The position numbers and the translations under genes were made by a program. The notes under the pieces are model-generated. The model made no database searches, was not told where the DNA came from, and worked only from the letters and a program-made list of their open reading frames with translations. DNA of 64,000 bases from Hyaloperonospora brassicae (lineage: Eukaryota > Oomycota > Peronosporomycetes > Peronosporales > Peronosporaceae): contig CANTFL010000553.1 of assembly GCA_947650285.1 (NCBI GenBank), forward strand, positions 124,001-188,000, in the 5' to 3' direction. Every line of letters begins with the position of its first letter. Within the stretch, counting starts at the first letter, position 1. This document shows positions 44,011 to 57,803 of the stretch, one piece after another.

Positions 44011-44650
44011 TGTGTACTGTGATGTAGGGATGTAGTAGAAAGGACCGACACACTTAACGAAGCTACGGATTCGTTGGTCGGTATTATCGAGATCATCGAA
44101 GTCAAGGTCGTCGAAGTCAAAGTCGATCTCGAGGTCACCAAATTAAAGGTCGTCGAATTAGAGGTCATCGAAGTCAAGGTCGTTGAACCCGAGGTCGTCG
44201 GATTAAAGGTCTTTAAACTCGGGGTTGTCGAGCACGAGGTCGTCGAATTAAAGGTCGTCGAAACTCGAGGTCGTCGAAGTCGAGGTCGTCGATTTAAGGG
44301 TCGTCGATTTAGAGGTCGTCGATTTAGAGGTAGTCGAATTAGAGATCGTTCGAAGTCAGGGTAACCGAAGTCGAGGTCGTCCAACTCTAGTTCGTCAAAT
44401 TAGAGGTCTATTAATTAGAGGTCGTCGATCTAGAGGTCGTTCGACGTAATGGTCATTAAAGTCGAGGTCGTCGAAATGAAGTTTGGCAAAGTCAAGGTCG
44501 TCGAAGTCAAGGTAACCGAAGACGAGGACGTCGAAGTCAGGGGCGTCGACATTAAGGTTGTCGAAGTCAAGCTCTTCGACTTAAAGGTCGTCAAAGTCGA
44601 GGTATTCGATCTGGCGGTTGTCGCAGCTAAGGACGTCGAACTGGCGATCT

Positions 44651-46955
44651 TCAAGGCCGAGGAGGGGAACTAGCGGCTGTCGAAGGCAACCTCTTTGAAT
44701 TGGAGGTTGTCGAAGTCAAGGTCGTCGAATCAGAGGTCGTCAAATTGAAGGTAGTCAAATAAGAGGTCGTCGAAGTCAAGCTCTTCGACTTGGAAATCGT
44801 CGAAGTCAAGCTCTTCGATTTGAAAGTCGTCGAAGTCAAGTTCTTCGACTTGGAAATCGTCGAAGTCAAGCTCTTCGATTTGAAGGTCGTCGAAGTCAAG
44901 GTCGTCGAATTGTAGGTCGTCGAACACAATGTCGTCGGTTGAAATGTCTTTAAACTCGAGGTCATCGAAGTCAAGGTCGTCCGACACGAGGTCATCGAAG
45001 TCAAGGTCGTCGAAGTCCACGTCGTCGAACTGAAGATTGACAAAGTCAAGATCTTCGAAGTCATGGTCACCAAAGTCGAGGTCGTCGAGCTGAAGTTTGC
45101 CAAAGTCAAGGTCGTCAAAGTCAAGGTAACCGAAGTCGAGGTCGTCGAATTAGAGGTCGTCAAATTCAAGATCTTCGACTTGGAGGCTGTCCAAATCAAG
45201 GTCTTCGAAACGGCGGTTGGCGAAGCCAAGCTTGTCAAATTATAGGCCGTCGAAGTCAAGGTCTTCGAATTGAAGTTCGTTGGAAACAAGGTCTTCGAAC
45301 TGGCGGTTGTCGAAGCCGAGAACGTCGAAATGAAGGTCGTCCAACTGGATGTCGTCGAATCCTAGGTCGTCGAATTAGGGTTTGTCGAAGTCGAAGTCTT
45401 CGAAGGCAAGGTCGTCAAATCAGAGGTCGTCAAATTGAAGGTTGTCAAATTGGAGGTCGTCGAAGTCAAGCTCTTCGACTTGAAGGTCGTCGAAGTCAAG
45501 GTCGTCGAATTGTAGGTCGTCGAACACAATGTCGTCGGTTGAAATGTCTTTAAACTCGAGGTCATCGAAGTCAAGGTCGTCCGACACGAGGTCATCGAAG
45601 TCAAGGTCGTCGAAGTCCACGTCGTCGAACTGAAGATTGACAAAGTCAAGATCTTCGAAGTCATGGTCACCAAAGTCGAGGTCGTCGAGCTGAAGTTTGC
45701 CAAAGTCAAGGTCGTCAAAGTCAAGGTAACCGAAGTCGAGGTCGTCGAATTAGAGGTCGTCAAAGTCAAGATCTTCGACTTGGAGGCTGTCCAAATCAAG
45801 GTCTTCGAAACGGCGGTTGGCGAAGCCAAGCTTGTCAAATTATAGGCCGTCGAAGTCAAGGTCTTCGAATTGAAGTTCGTTGGAAACAAGGTCTTCGAAC
45901 TGGCGGTTGTCGAAGCCGAGAACGTCGAAATGAAGGTCGTCCAACTGGATGTCGTCGAATCCTAGGTCGTCGAATTAGGGTTTGTCGAAGTCGAAGTCTT
46001 CGAAGGCAAGGTCGTCAAATCAGAGGTCGTCAAATTGAAGGTTGTCAAATTGGAGGTCGTCGAAGTCAAGCTCTTCGACTTGAAGGTCGTCGAAGTCAAG
46101 GTCGTCGAATTGTAGGTCGTCGAACACAATGTCGTCGGTTGAAATGTCTTTAAACTCGAGGTCATCGAAGTCAAGGTCGTCCGACACGAGGTCATCGAAG
46201 TCAAGGTCGTCGAAGTCCACGTCGTCGAACTGAAGATTGACAAAGTCAAGATCTTCGAAGTCATGGTCACCAAAGTCGAGGTCGTCGAGCTGAAGTTTGC
46301 CAAAGTCAAGGTCGTCAAAGTCAAGGTAACCGAAGTCGAGGTCGTCGAATTAGAGGTCGTCAAAGTCAAGATCTTCGACTTGGAGGTTGTCCAAATCAAG
46401 GTCTTCGAAACGGCGGTTGGCGAAGCCAAGCTTGTCAAATTATAGGCCGTCGAAGTCAAGGTCTTCGAATTGAAGTTCGTTGGAAACAAGGTCTTCGAAC
46501 TGGCGGTTGTCGAAGCCGAGAACGTCGAAATGAAGGTCGTCCAACTGGATGTGGTCGAATCCTAGGTCGTCGAATTAGGGTTTGTCGAAGTCGAAGTCTT
46601 CGAAGGCAAGGTCGTCAAATCAGAGGTCGTCAAATTGAAGGTTGTCAAATTGGAGGTCGTCGAAGTCAAGGTCGTCGAATTGTAGGTCGTCGAACACAAT
46701 GTCGTCGGTTGAAATATCTTTAAACTCGAGGTCATCGAAGTCAAGGTCGTCCGACACGAGGTCATCGAAGTCAAGGTCGTCGAAGTCCACGTCGTCGAAC
46801 TGAAGATTGACAAAGTCAAGATCTTCGAAGTCATGGTCACCAAAGTCGAGGTCGTCGAGCTGAAGTTTGCCAAAGTCAAGGTCGTCGAATTAGACGTCAT
46901 ATAACTGGAACTTGTCGAATAAAAGGCCGTCGAATCAGAGGTCGTCGAAGTCATT
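44651..46955. repeat. Higher-order repeat block, 600-bp period
   Basis: Blocks that include the marker CATGGTCACC recur at 45061, 45661 and 46261 (600 bp = 40 units), with a fourth at 46831 after 570 bp, where two 15-bp units have been lost. Whole stretches such as 45362-45889 and 45962-46489 are almost identical. The 15-bp phase is kept throughout. Confidence 0.9.
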
Positions 46956-49652
46956 TTCTATGACTTGGAGGTCGTCGATGTCTAGGTCGTCGAACCTGAT
47001 GCCGTCGAATGAACTGTCGTAGAAATTGGAGGTCGTCGAGGTCAAGGTCGTCGAACCCGATGTCGTCGGATAATAGATCTGTAAACTCGAGGTTGTCGAG
47101 CTCGAGGTCGTCGAATGAAAAGTTGTCCGATTAAAGGCCGTCGAACTTAAGGTCGTCAAATGAAGGGTCGTCGAATTAGAAGTCGTCGAATTTGAGGTCT
47201 TCGAATTTGAGATCGTCGAAGTCAGGGTCACATAAGTCGAGGTCGTCGAACTGAAGCTTGGTAAAGTCAAGGTCGTCGAAGGCAAGGTAACCGAAGCCGA
47301 TGACGTCGAATTGGAGGTCGTCGAATGGGAGGTCGTCGAAGTCAAGCTCTTCGACTTGAAGGTCGTCGAAGCCAAGGACGTCGAACTGGCGGTTGGCGAA
47401 GCCAAGGAGGCGAACTGGCGGTTGTCAAAGCCGAGGATGTCAAATTGGAGGTCGTTCAAGTCAAGGTCGTCAAATCAGAGGTCGTCAAATTGAAGGTTGT
47501 CAAATTGGAGGTCGTCGAAGTCAAGCTCTTCGACTTGAAGGTCGTCGAAGTCAAGGTCGTCGAATTGTAGGTCGTCGAACACAAGGTCGTCGGTTGAAAT
47601 ATCTTTAAACTCGAGGTCATCGAAGTCAAGGTCGTCCAACTCGAGGTCTTTGAAGTCAAGGTCGTCGAAGTCCACGTCGTCGAACTGAAGATTGACAAAG
47701 TCAAGATCTTCGAAGTCATGGTCACCAAAGTCGAGGTCGTCGAGCTGAAGTTTGCCAAAGTCAAGGTCGTCAAAGTCAAGGTAACCGAAGTCGAGGTCGT
47801 CGAATTAGAGGTCGTCAAAGTCAAGATCTTCGACTTGGAGGCTGCCCAAATCAAGGTCTTCGAAACGGCGGTTGGCGAAGCCAAGCTTGTCAAATTATAG
47901 GCCGTCGAAGTCAAGGTCTTCGAATTGAAGTTCGTTGGAAACAAGGTCTTCGAACTGGCGGTTGTCGAAGCCGAGAACGTCGAAATGAAGGTCGTACAAC
48001 TGGATGTGGTCGAATCCTAGGTCGTCGAATTAGAGTTTGTCGAAGTCGAAGTCTTCGAAGGCAAGGTAACCGAAGCCGGGGACGTCGAATCGGAGGTCGT
48101 CGAATGGGAGGTCGTCGAAGTCAAGCTCTTCGACTTGAAGGTCGTCGAAGTCAAGGTCGTCGAATTGTAGGTCGTCGAACACAAGGTCGTCGGTTGAAAT
48201 ATCTTTAAACTCGAGGTCATCGAAGTCAAGGTCGTCCAACTCGAGGTCTTTGAAGTCAAGGTCGTCGAAGTCCACGTCGTCGAACTGAAGATTGACAAAG
48301 TCAAGATCTTCGAAGTCATGGTCACCAAAGTCGAGGTCGTCGAGCTGAAGTTTGCCAAAGTCAAGGTCGTCAAAGTCAAGGTAACCGAAGTCGAGGTCGT
48401 CGAATTAGAGGTCGTCAAAGTCAAGGTCGTCGAACTGAAGTTTGCCAAAGTCAAGGTCGTCAAAGTCAAGGTAACCGAAGTCGAGGTCGTCGAATTAGAG
48501 GTCGTCAAATTCAAGATCTTCGACTTGGAGGCTGTCCAAATCAAGGTCTTCGAAACGGCGGTTGGCGAAGCCAAGCTTGTCAAATTATAGGCCGTCGAAG
48601 TCAAGGTCTTCGAATTGAAGTTCGTTGGAAACAAGGTCTTCGAACTGGCGGTTGTCGAAGCCGAGAACGTCGAAATGAAGGTCGTCCAACTGGATGTCGT
48701 CGAATCCTAGGTCGTCGAATTAGGGTTTGTCGAAGTCGAAGTCTTCGAAGGCAAGGTAACCGAAGCCGGGGACGTCGAATCGGAGGTCGTAGAATGGGAG
48801 GTCGTCGAAGTCAAGCTCTTCGACTTGAAGGTCATCGAAGTCAAGGTCGTCGAATTGTAGGTCGTCGAACACAAGGTCGTCGGTTGAAATATCTTTAAAC
48901 TCGAGGTCATCGAAGTCAAGGTCGTCCAACTCGAGGTCTTTGAAGTCAAGGTCGTCGAAGTCCACGTCGTCGAACTGAAGATTGACAAAGTCAAGATCTT
49001 CGAAGTCATGGTCACCAAAGTCGAGGTCGTCGAGCTGAAGTTTGCCAAAGTCAAGGTCGTCAAAGTCAAGGTAACCGAAGTCGAGGTCGTCGAATTAGAG
49101 GTCGTCAAAGTCAAGGTCGTCGAACTGAAGTTTGCCAAAGTCAAGGTCGTCAAAGTCAAGGTAACCGAAGTCGAGGTCGTCGAATTAGAGGTCGTCAAAG
49201 TCAAGGTCGTCGAACTGAAGTTTGCTAAAGTCAAGGTCGTCGAAGTCAAGGTAACCGAAGTCGAGGTCGTCGATTTAGAGGACGTTGAAGTCAAGGTCGT
49301 CGAACTGAAGTTTGCCAAAGTCAAGGTCGTCGAAGTCACGGTAACCGAATTTGAGGTCGTCGAATAAGAGGTTGTCGAATTTGAGGTCGTCGAAGTCATG
49401 GTCACCAAAGTCGAGGTCGTCGAGCTGAAGTTTGGCAAAGTCAAGGTCGTTGAAGGCAATGTAAATCAAGCCGAGGTCGTCAGAATGAAGGTCTTTGAAA
49501 TAAAGGTCGTCAAAGTCAAGCTCTTCGACTTGGAGGTCGTCAAAGTCGAGGTCGTCTATTTGAAGGTCGTCGAACCCGAGGACGTCGAATGAACTGTCGT
49601 CGAAATCGGAGGTTGTTTAAGTTAAGGTAGTCGAACCCGATGTCGTCGGATA
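46956..49652. repeat. Higher-order repeat block, irregular spacing
   Basis: The marker block recurs at 47716, 48316 and 49006, at spacings of about 885, 600 and 690 bp. Between 48420 and 49340 a 90-bp sub-block of six units (GAACTGAAGTTTGCC onward) has been added once, then twice or more, which shows small-scale expansion inside the larger units. Confidence 0.8.
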
Positions 49653-52600
49653 CTAGATCTGTAAACTCGAGGTTGTCGAGTTCGAGGTCGTCGAATGATA
49701 AGCTGTCCGATTAAAGGCCGTCGAACTTAAGGTCGTCAAATGAAGGGTCGTCGAATTAGAAGTCGTCGAATTTGAGGTCTTCGAATTTGAGGTCGTCGAA
49801 GTCAGGGTCAAATAAGTCGAGGTCGTCGAACTGAAGCTTGGTAAAGTCAAGGTCGTCGAAGGCAAGGTAACCGAAGCCGATGACGTCGAATTGGAGGTCG
49901 TCGAATGGGAGGTCGTCGAAGTCAAGCTCTTCGACTTGAAGGTCGTCGAAGTCAAGGTCGTCGAATTGTAGGTCGTCGAACACAATGTCGTCGGTTGAAA
50001 TGTCTTTAAACTCGAGGTCATCGAAGTCAAGGTCGTCCAACACGAGGTCATCGAAGTCAAGGTCGTCGAAGTCCACGTCGTCGAACTGAAGATTGACAAA
50101 GTCAAGATCTTCGAAGTCATGGTCACCAAAGTCGAGGTCGTCGAGCTGAAGTTTGCCAAAGTCAAGGTCGTCAAAGTCAAGGTAACCGAAGTCGAGGTCG
50201 TCGAATTAGAGGTCGTCAAAGTCAAGATCTTCGACTTGGAGGTTGTCCAAATCAAGGTCTTCGAAACGGCGGTTGGCGAAGCCAAGCTTGTCAAATTATA
50301 GGCCGTCGAAGTCAAGGTCTTCGAATTGAAGTTCGTTGGAAACAAGGTCTTCGAACTGGCGGTTGTCGAAGCCGAGAACGTCGAAATGAAGGTCGTCCAA
50401 CTGGATGTGGTCGAATCCTAGGTCGTCGAATTAGAGTTTGTCGAAGTCGAAGTCTTCGAAGGCAAGGTAACCGAAGCCGGGGACGTCGAATCGGAGGTCG
50501 TCAAATTGGAGGTCGTCGAAGTCAAGCTCTTTGACTTGAAGGTCGTCGAAGTCAAGGTCGTCGAATTGTAGGTCGTCGAACACAAGGTCGTCGGTTGAAA
50601 TATCTTTAAACTCGAGGTCATCGAAGTCAAGGTCGTCCAACTCGAGGTCATCGAAGTCAAGGTCGTCGAAGTCCACGTCGTCGAACTGAAGATTGACAAA
50701 GTCAAGATCTTCGAAGTCATGGTCACCAAAGTCGAGGTCGTCGAGCTGAAGTTTGCCAAAGTCAAGGTCGTCAAAGTCAAGGTAACCGAAGTCGAGGTCG
50801 TCGAATTAGAGGTCGTCAAAGTCAAGGTCGTCGAACTGAAGTTTGCCAAAGTCAAGGTCGTCAAAGTCAAGGTAACCGAAGTCGAGGTCGTCGAATAAGA
50901 GGTTGTCGAATTTGAGGTCGTCGAAGTCATGGTCACCAAAGTCGAGGTCGTCGAGCTGAAGTTTGGCAAAGTCAAGGTCGTTGAAGGCAAGGTAAATCAA
51001 GCCGAGGTCGTCAGAATGAAGGTCTTTGAAATAAAGGTCGTCAAAGTCAAGCTCTTCGACTTGGAGGTCGTCAAAGTCGAGGTCGTCTATTTGAAGGTCG
51101 TCGAACCCGAGGACGTCGAATGAACTGTCGTCGAAATCGGAGGTTGTTTAAGTTAAGGTAGTCGAACCCGATGTCGTCGGATACTAGATCTGTAAACTCG
51201 AGGTTGTCGAGTTCGAGGTCGTCGAATGATAAGCTGTCCGATTAAAGGCCGTCGAACTTAAGGTCGTCAAATGAAGGGTCGTCGAATTAGAAGTCGTCGA
51301 ATTTGAGGTCTTCGAATTTGAGGTCGTCGAAGTCAGGGTCAAATAAGTCGAGGTCGTCGAACTGAAGCTTGGTAAAGTCAAGGTCGTCGAAGGCAAGGTA
51401 ACCGAAGCCGATGACGTCGAATTGGAGGTCGTCGAATGGGAGGTCGTCGAAGTCAAGCTCTTCGACTTGAAGGTCGTCGAAGTCAAGGTCGTCGAATTGT
51501 AGGTCGTCGAACACAATGTCGTCGGTTGAAATGTCTTTAAACTCGAGGTCATCGAAGTTAAGGTCGTCCAACACGAGGTCATCGAAGTCAAGGTCGTCGA
51601 AGTCCACGTCGTCGAACTGAAGATTGACAAAGTCAAGATCTTCGAAGTCATGGTCACCAAAGTCGAGGTCGTCGAGCTGAAGTTTGCCAAAGTCAAGGTC
51701 GTCAAAGTCAAGGTAACCGAAGTCGAGGTCGTCGAATTAGAGGTCGTCAAAGTCAAGATCTTCGACTTGGAGGTTGTCCAAATCAAGGTCTTCGAAACGG
51801 CGGTTGGCGAAGCCAAGCTTGTCAAATTATAGGCCGTCGAAGTCAAGGTCTTCGAATTGAAGTTCGTTGGAAACAAGGTCTTCGAACTGGCGGTTGTCGA
51901 AGCCGAGAACGTCGAAATGAAGGTCGTCCAACTGGATGTCGTCGAATCCTAGGTCGTCGAATTAGGGTTTGTCGAAGTCGAAGTCTTCGAAGGCAAGGTC
52001 GTCAAATCAGAGGTCGTCAAATTGAAGGTTGTCAAATTGGAGGTCGTCGAAGTCAAGCTCTTCGACTTGAAGGTCGTCGAAGTCAAGGTCGTCGAATTGT
52101 AGGTCGTCGAACACAAGGTCGTCGGTTGAAATATCTTTAAACTCGAGGTCATCGAAGTCAAGGTCGTCCAACTCGAGGTCTTTGAAGTCAAGGTCGTCGA
52201 AGTCCACGTCGTCGAACTGAAGATTGACAAAGTCAAGATCTTCGAAGTCATGGTCACCAAAGTCGAGGTCGTCGAGCTGAAGTTTGCCAAAGTCAAGGTC
52301 GTCAAAGTCAAGGTAACCGAAGTCGAGGTCGTCGAATTAGAGGTCGTCAAAGTCAAGGTCGTCGAACTGAAGTTTGCTAAAGTCAAGGTCGTCGAAGTCA
52401 CGGTAACCGAATTTGAGGTCGTCGAATAAGAGGTTGTCGAATTTGAGGTCGCCGAAGTCATGGTCACCAAAGTCGAGGTCGTCGAGCTGAAGTTTGGCAA
52501 AGTCAAGGTCGTTGAAGGCAAGGTAAATCAAGCCGAGGTCGTCAGAATGAAGGTCTTTGAAATAAAGGTCGTCAAAGTCAAGCTCTTCGACTTGGAGGTC

Positions 52601-54245
52601 GTCAAAGTCGAGGTCGTCGATTTGAAAGTCGTCGAACCCGAGGACGTCGAATGAACTGTCGTCGAAATTGGAGGTCGTCGAGGTCAAGGTCGTCGAACCC
52701 GATGTCGTCGGATACTAGATCTGTAAACTCGAGGTTGTCGAGCTCGAGGTCGTCGAATGAAAAGTTGTCCGATTAAAGGCCGTCGAACTTAAGGTCGTCA
52801 AATGAAGGGTCGTCGAATTAGAAGTCGTCGAATTTGAGGTCTTCGAATTTGAGGTCGTCGAAGTCAGGGTCACATAAGTCGAGGTCGTCGAACTGAAGCT
52901 TGGTAAAGTCAAGGTCGTCGAAGGCAAGGTAACCGAAGCCGATGACGTCGAATAAGAGGTCGTCGAATGGGAGGTCGTCGAAGTCAAGCTCTTCGACTTG
53001 AAGGTCGTCGAAGTCAAGGTCGTCGAATTGTAGGTCGTCGAACACAATGTCGTCGGTTGAAATGTCTTTAAACTCGAGGTCATCGAAGTTAAGGTCGTCC
53101 AACACGAGGTCATCGAAGTCAAGGTCGTCGAAGTCCACGTCGTCGAACTGAAGATTGACAAAGTCAAGATCTTCGAAGTCATGGTCACCAAAGTCGAGGT
53201 CGTCGAGCTGAAGTTTGCCAAAGTCAAGGTCGTCAAAGTCAAGGTAACCGAAGTCGAGGTCGTCGAATTAGAGGTCGTCAAAGTCAAGATCTTCGACTTG
53301 GAGGTTGTCCAAATCAAGGTCTTCGAAACGGCGGTTGGCGAAGCCAAGCTTGTCAAATTATAGGCCGTCGAAGTCAAGGTCTTCGAATTGAAGTTCGTTG
53401 GAAACAAGGTCTTCGAACTGGCGGTTGTCGAAGCCGAGAACGTCGAAATGAAGGTCGTCCAACTGGATGTCGTCGAATCCTAGGTCGTCGAATTAGGGTT
53501 TGTCGAAGTCGAAGTCTTCGAAGGCAAGGTCGTCAAATCAGAGGTCGTCAAATTGAAGGTTGTCAAATTGAAGGTCGTCGAAGTCAAGCTCTTCGACTTG
53601 AAGGTCGTCGAAGTCAAGGTCGTCGAATTGTAGGTCGTCGAACACAAGGTCGTCGGTTGAAATATCTTTAAACTCGAGGTCATCGAAGTCAAGGTCGTCC
53701 AACTCGAGGTCATCGAAGTCAAGGTCGTCGAAGTCCACGTCGTCGAACTGAAGATTGACAAAGTCAAGATCTTCGAAGTCATGGTCACCAAAGTCGAGGT
53801 CGTCGAGCTGAAGTTTGCCAAAGTCAAGGTCGTCAAAGTCAAGGTAACCGAAGTCGAGGTCGTCGAATTAGAGGTCGTCAAAGTCAAGGTCGTCGAACTG
53901 AAGTTTGCCAAAGTCAAGGTCGTCGAAGTCACGGTAACCGAATTTGAGGTCGTCGAATAAGAGGTTGTCGAATTTGAGGTCGCCGAAGTCATGGTCACCA
54001 AAGTCGAGGTCGTCGAGCTGAAGTTTGGCAAAGTCAAGGTCGTTGAAGGCAAGGTAAATCAAGCCGAGGTCGTCAGAATGAAGGTCTTTGAAATAAAGGT
54101 CGTCAAAGTCAAGCTCTTCGACTTGGAGGTCGTCAAAGTCGAGGTCGTCGATTTGAAAGTCGTCGAACCCGAGGACGTCGAATGAACTGTCGTCGAAATT
54201 GGAGGTCGTCGAGGTCAAGGTCGTCGAACCCGATGTCGTCGGATA
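49653..54245. repeat. Three higher-order units of 1531 bp
   Basis: Units start at equivalent points 49653, 51184 and 52715, exactly 1531 bp apart (102 x 15 + 1). Each is a pair of a 931-bp and a 600-bp block. Only a few substitutions separate them, for example a CAAATAAG or CACATAAG variant near 49808, 51339 and 52870. Confidence 0.92.
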
Positions 54246-57200
54246 CTAGATCTGTAAACTCGAGGTTGTCGAGCTCGAGGTCGTCGAATGAAAAGTTGTC
54301 CGATTAAAGGCCGTCGAACTTAAGGTCGTCAAATGAAGGGTCGTCGAATTAGAAGTCGTCGAATTTGAGGTCTTCGAATTTGAGGTCGTCGAAGTCAGGG
54401 TCACATAAGTCGAGGTCGTCGAACTGAAGCTTGGTAAAGTCAAGGTCGTCGAAGGCAAGGTAACCGAAGCCGATGACGTCGAATAAGAGGTCGTCGAATG
54501 GGAGGTCGTCGAAGTCAAGCTCTTCGACTTGAAGGTCGTCGAAGTCAAGGTCGTCGAATTGTAGGTCGTCGAACACAATGTCGTCGGTTGAAATGTCTTT
54601 AAACTCGAGGTCATCGAAGTTAAGGTCGTCCAACACGAGGTCATCGAAGTCAAGGTCGTCGAAGTCCACGTCGTCGAACTGAAGATTGACAAAGTCAAGA
54701 TCTTCGAAGTCATGGTCACCAAAGTCGAGGTCGTCGAGCTGAAGTTTGCCAAAGTCAAGGTCGTCAAAGTCAAGGTAACCGAAGTCGAGGTCGTCGAATT
54801 AGAGGTCGTCAAAGTCAAGGTCGTCGAACTGAAGTTTGCCAAAGTCAAGGTCGTCGAAGTCACGGTAACCGAATTTGAGGTCGTCGAATAAGAGGTTGTC
54901 GAATTTGAGGTCGCCGAAGTCATGGTCACCAAAGTCGAGGTCGTCGAGCTGAAGTTTGGCAAAGTCAAGGTCGTTGAAGGCAAGGTAAATCAAGCCGAGG
55001 TCGTCAGAATGAAGGTCTTTGAAATAAAGGTCGTCAAAGTCAAGCTCTTCGACTTGGAGGTCGTCAAAGTCGAGGTCGTCGATTTGAAAGTCGTCGAACC
55101 CGAGGACGTCGAATGAACTGTCGTCGAAATTGGAGGTCGTCGAGGTCAAGGTCGTCGAACCCGATGTCGTCGGATACTAGATCTGTAAACTCGAGGTTGT
55201 CGAGCTCGAGGTCGTCGAATGAAAAGTTGTCCGATTAAAGGCCGTCGAACTTAAGGTCGTCAAATGAAGGGTCGTCGAATTAGAAGTCGTCGAATTTGAG
55301 GTCTTCGAATTTGAGGTCGTCGAAGTCAGGGTCACATAAGTCGAGGTCGTCGAACTGAAGCTTGGTAAAGTCAAGGTCGTCGAAGGCAAGGTAACCGAAG
55401 CCGATGACGTCGAATAAGAGGTCGTCGAATGGGAGGTCGTCGAAGTCAAGCTCTTCGACTTGAAGGTCGTCGAAGTCAAGGTCGTCGAATTGTAGGTCGT
55501 CGAACACAATGTCGTCGGTTGAAATGTCTTTAAACTCGAGGTCATCGAAGTTAAGGTCGTCCAACACGAGGTCATCGAAGTCAAGGTCGTCGAAGTCCAC
55601 GTCGTCGAACTGAAGATTGACAAAGTCAAGATCTTCGAAGTCATGGTCACCAAAGTCGAGGTCGTCGAGCTGAAGTTTGCCAAAGTCAAGGTCGTCAAAG
55701 TCAAGGTAACCGAAGTCGAGGTCGTCGAATTAGAGGTCGTCAAAGTCAAGGTCGTCGAACTGAAGTTTGCCAAAGTCAAGGTCGTCGAAGTCACGGTAAC
55801 CGAATTTGAGGTCGTCGAATAAGAGGTTGTCGAATTTGAGGTCGCCGAAGTCATGGTCACCAAAGTCGAGGTCGTCGAGCTGAAGTTTGGCAAAGTCAAG
55901 GTCGTTGAAGGCAAGGTAAATCAAGCCGAGGTCGTCAGAATGAAGGTCTTTGAAATAAAGGTCGTCAAAGTCAAGCTCTTCGACTTGGAGGTCGTCAAAG
56001 TCGAGGTCGTCGATTTGAAAGTCGTCGAACCCGAGGACGTCGAATGAACTGTCGTCGAAATTGGAGGTCGTCGAGGTCAAGGTCGTCGAACCCGATGTCG
56101 TCGGATACTAGATCTGTAAACTCGAGGTTGTCGAGCTCGAGGTCGTCGAATGAAAAGTTGTCCGATTAAAGGCCGTCGAACTTAAGGTCGTCAAATGAAG
56201 GGTCGTCGAATTAGAAGTCGTCGAATTTGAGGTCTTCGAATTTGAGGTCGTCGAAGTCAGGGTCAAATAAGTCGAGGTCGTCGAACTGAAGCTTGGTAAA
56301 GTCAAGGTCGTCGAAGGCAAGGTAACCGAAGCCGATGACGTCGAATAAGAGGTCGTCGAATGGGAGGTCGTCGAAGTCAAGCTCTTCGACTTGAAGGTCG
56401 TCGAAGTCAAGGTCGTCGAATTGTAGGTCGTCGAACACAATGCCGTCGGTTGAAAAGTCTTTAAACTCGAGGTCATCGAAGTTAAGGTCGTCCAACACGA
56501 GGTCATCGAAGTCAAGGTCGTCGAAGTCCACGTCGTCGAACTGAAGATTGACAAAGTCAAGATCTTCGAAGTCATGGTCACCAAAGTCGAGGTCGTCGAG
56601 CTGAAGTTTGCCAAAGTCAAGGTCGTCAAAGTCAAGGTAACCGAAGTCGAGGTCGTCGAATTAGAGGTCGTCAAAGTCAAGGTCGTCGAACTGAAGTTTG
56701 CCAAAGTCAAGGTCGTCGAAGTCACGGTAACCGAATTTGAGGTCGTCGAATAAGAGGTTGTCGAATTTGAGGTCGCCGAAGTCATGGTCACCAAAGTCGA
56801 GGTCGTCGAGCTGAAGTTTGGCAAAGTCAAGGTCGTTGAAGGCAAGGTAAATCAAGCCGAGGTCGTCAGAATGAAGGTCTTTGAAATAAAGGTCGTCAAA
56901 GTCAAGCTCTTCGACTTGGAGGTCGTCAAAGTCGAGGTCGTCGATTTGAAAGTCGTCGAACCCGAGGACGTCGAATGAACTGTCGTCGAAATTGGAGGTC
57001 GTCGAGGTCAAGGTCGTCGAACCCGATGTCGTCGGATACTAGATCTGTAAACTCGAGGTTGTCGAGCTCGAGGTCGTCGAATGAAAAGTTGTCCGATTAA
57101 AGGCCGTCGAACTTAAGGTCGTCAAATGAAGGGTCGTCGAATTAGAAGTCGTCGAATTTGAGGTCTTCGAATTTGAGGTCGTCGAAGTCAGGGTCACATA

Positions 57201-57803
57201 AGTCGAGGTCGTCGAACTGAAGCTTGGTAAAGTCAAGGTCGTCGAAGGCAAGGTAACCGAAGCCGATGACGTCGAATAAGAGGTCGTCGAATGGGAGGTC
57301 GTCGAAGTCAAGCTCTTCGACTTGAAGGTCGTCGAAGTCAAGGTCGTCGAATTGTAGGTCGTCGAACACAATGCCGTCGGTTGAAAAGTCTTTAAACTCG
57401 AGGTCATCGAAGTTAAGGTCGTCCAGCACGAGGTCATCGAAGTCAAGGTCGTCGAAGTCCACGTCGTCGAACTGAAGATTGACAAAGTCAAGATCTTCGA
57501 AGTCATGGTCACCAAAGTCGAGGTCGTCGAGCTGAAGTTTGCCAAAGTCAAGGTCGTCAAAGTCAAGGTAACCGAAGTCGAGGTCGTCGAATTAGAGGTC
57601 GTCAAAGTCAAGATCTTCGACTTGGAGGCTGCCCAAATCAAGGTCTTCGAAACGGCGGTTGGCGAAGCCAAGCTTGTCAAATTATAGGCCGTCGAAGTCA
57701 AGGTCTTCGAATTGAAGTTCGTTGGAAACAAGGTCTTCGAACTGGCGGTTGTCGTAGCCGAGAACGTCGAAATGAAGGTCGTCCAACTGGATGTCGTCGA
57801 ATC
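54246..57803. repeat. Four higher-order units of 931 bp
   Basis: Equivalent points lie at 54246, 55177, 56108 and 57039, exactly 931 bp apart (62 x 15 + 1). The first two are near-identical; the last two share the variants AATGCCGTCGG and GAAAAGTCT, which shows that they came from one another. This looks like recent amplification of one 931-bp unit from the 1531-bp units to the left. Confidence 0.92.
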
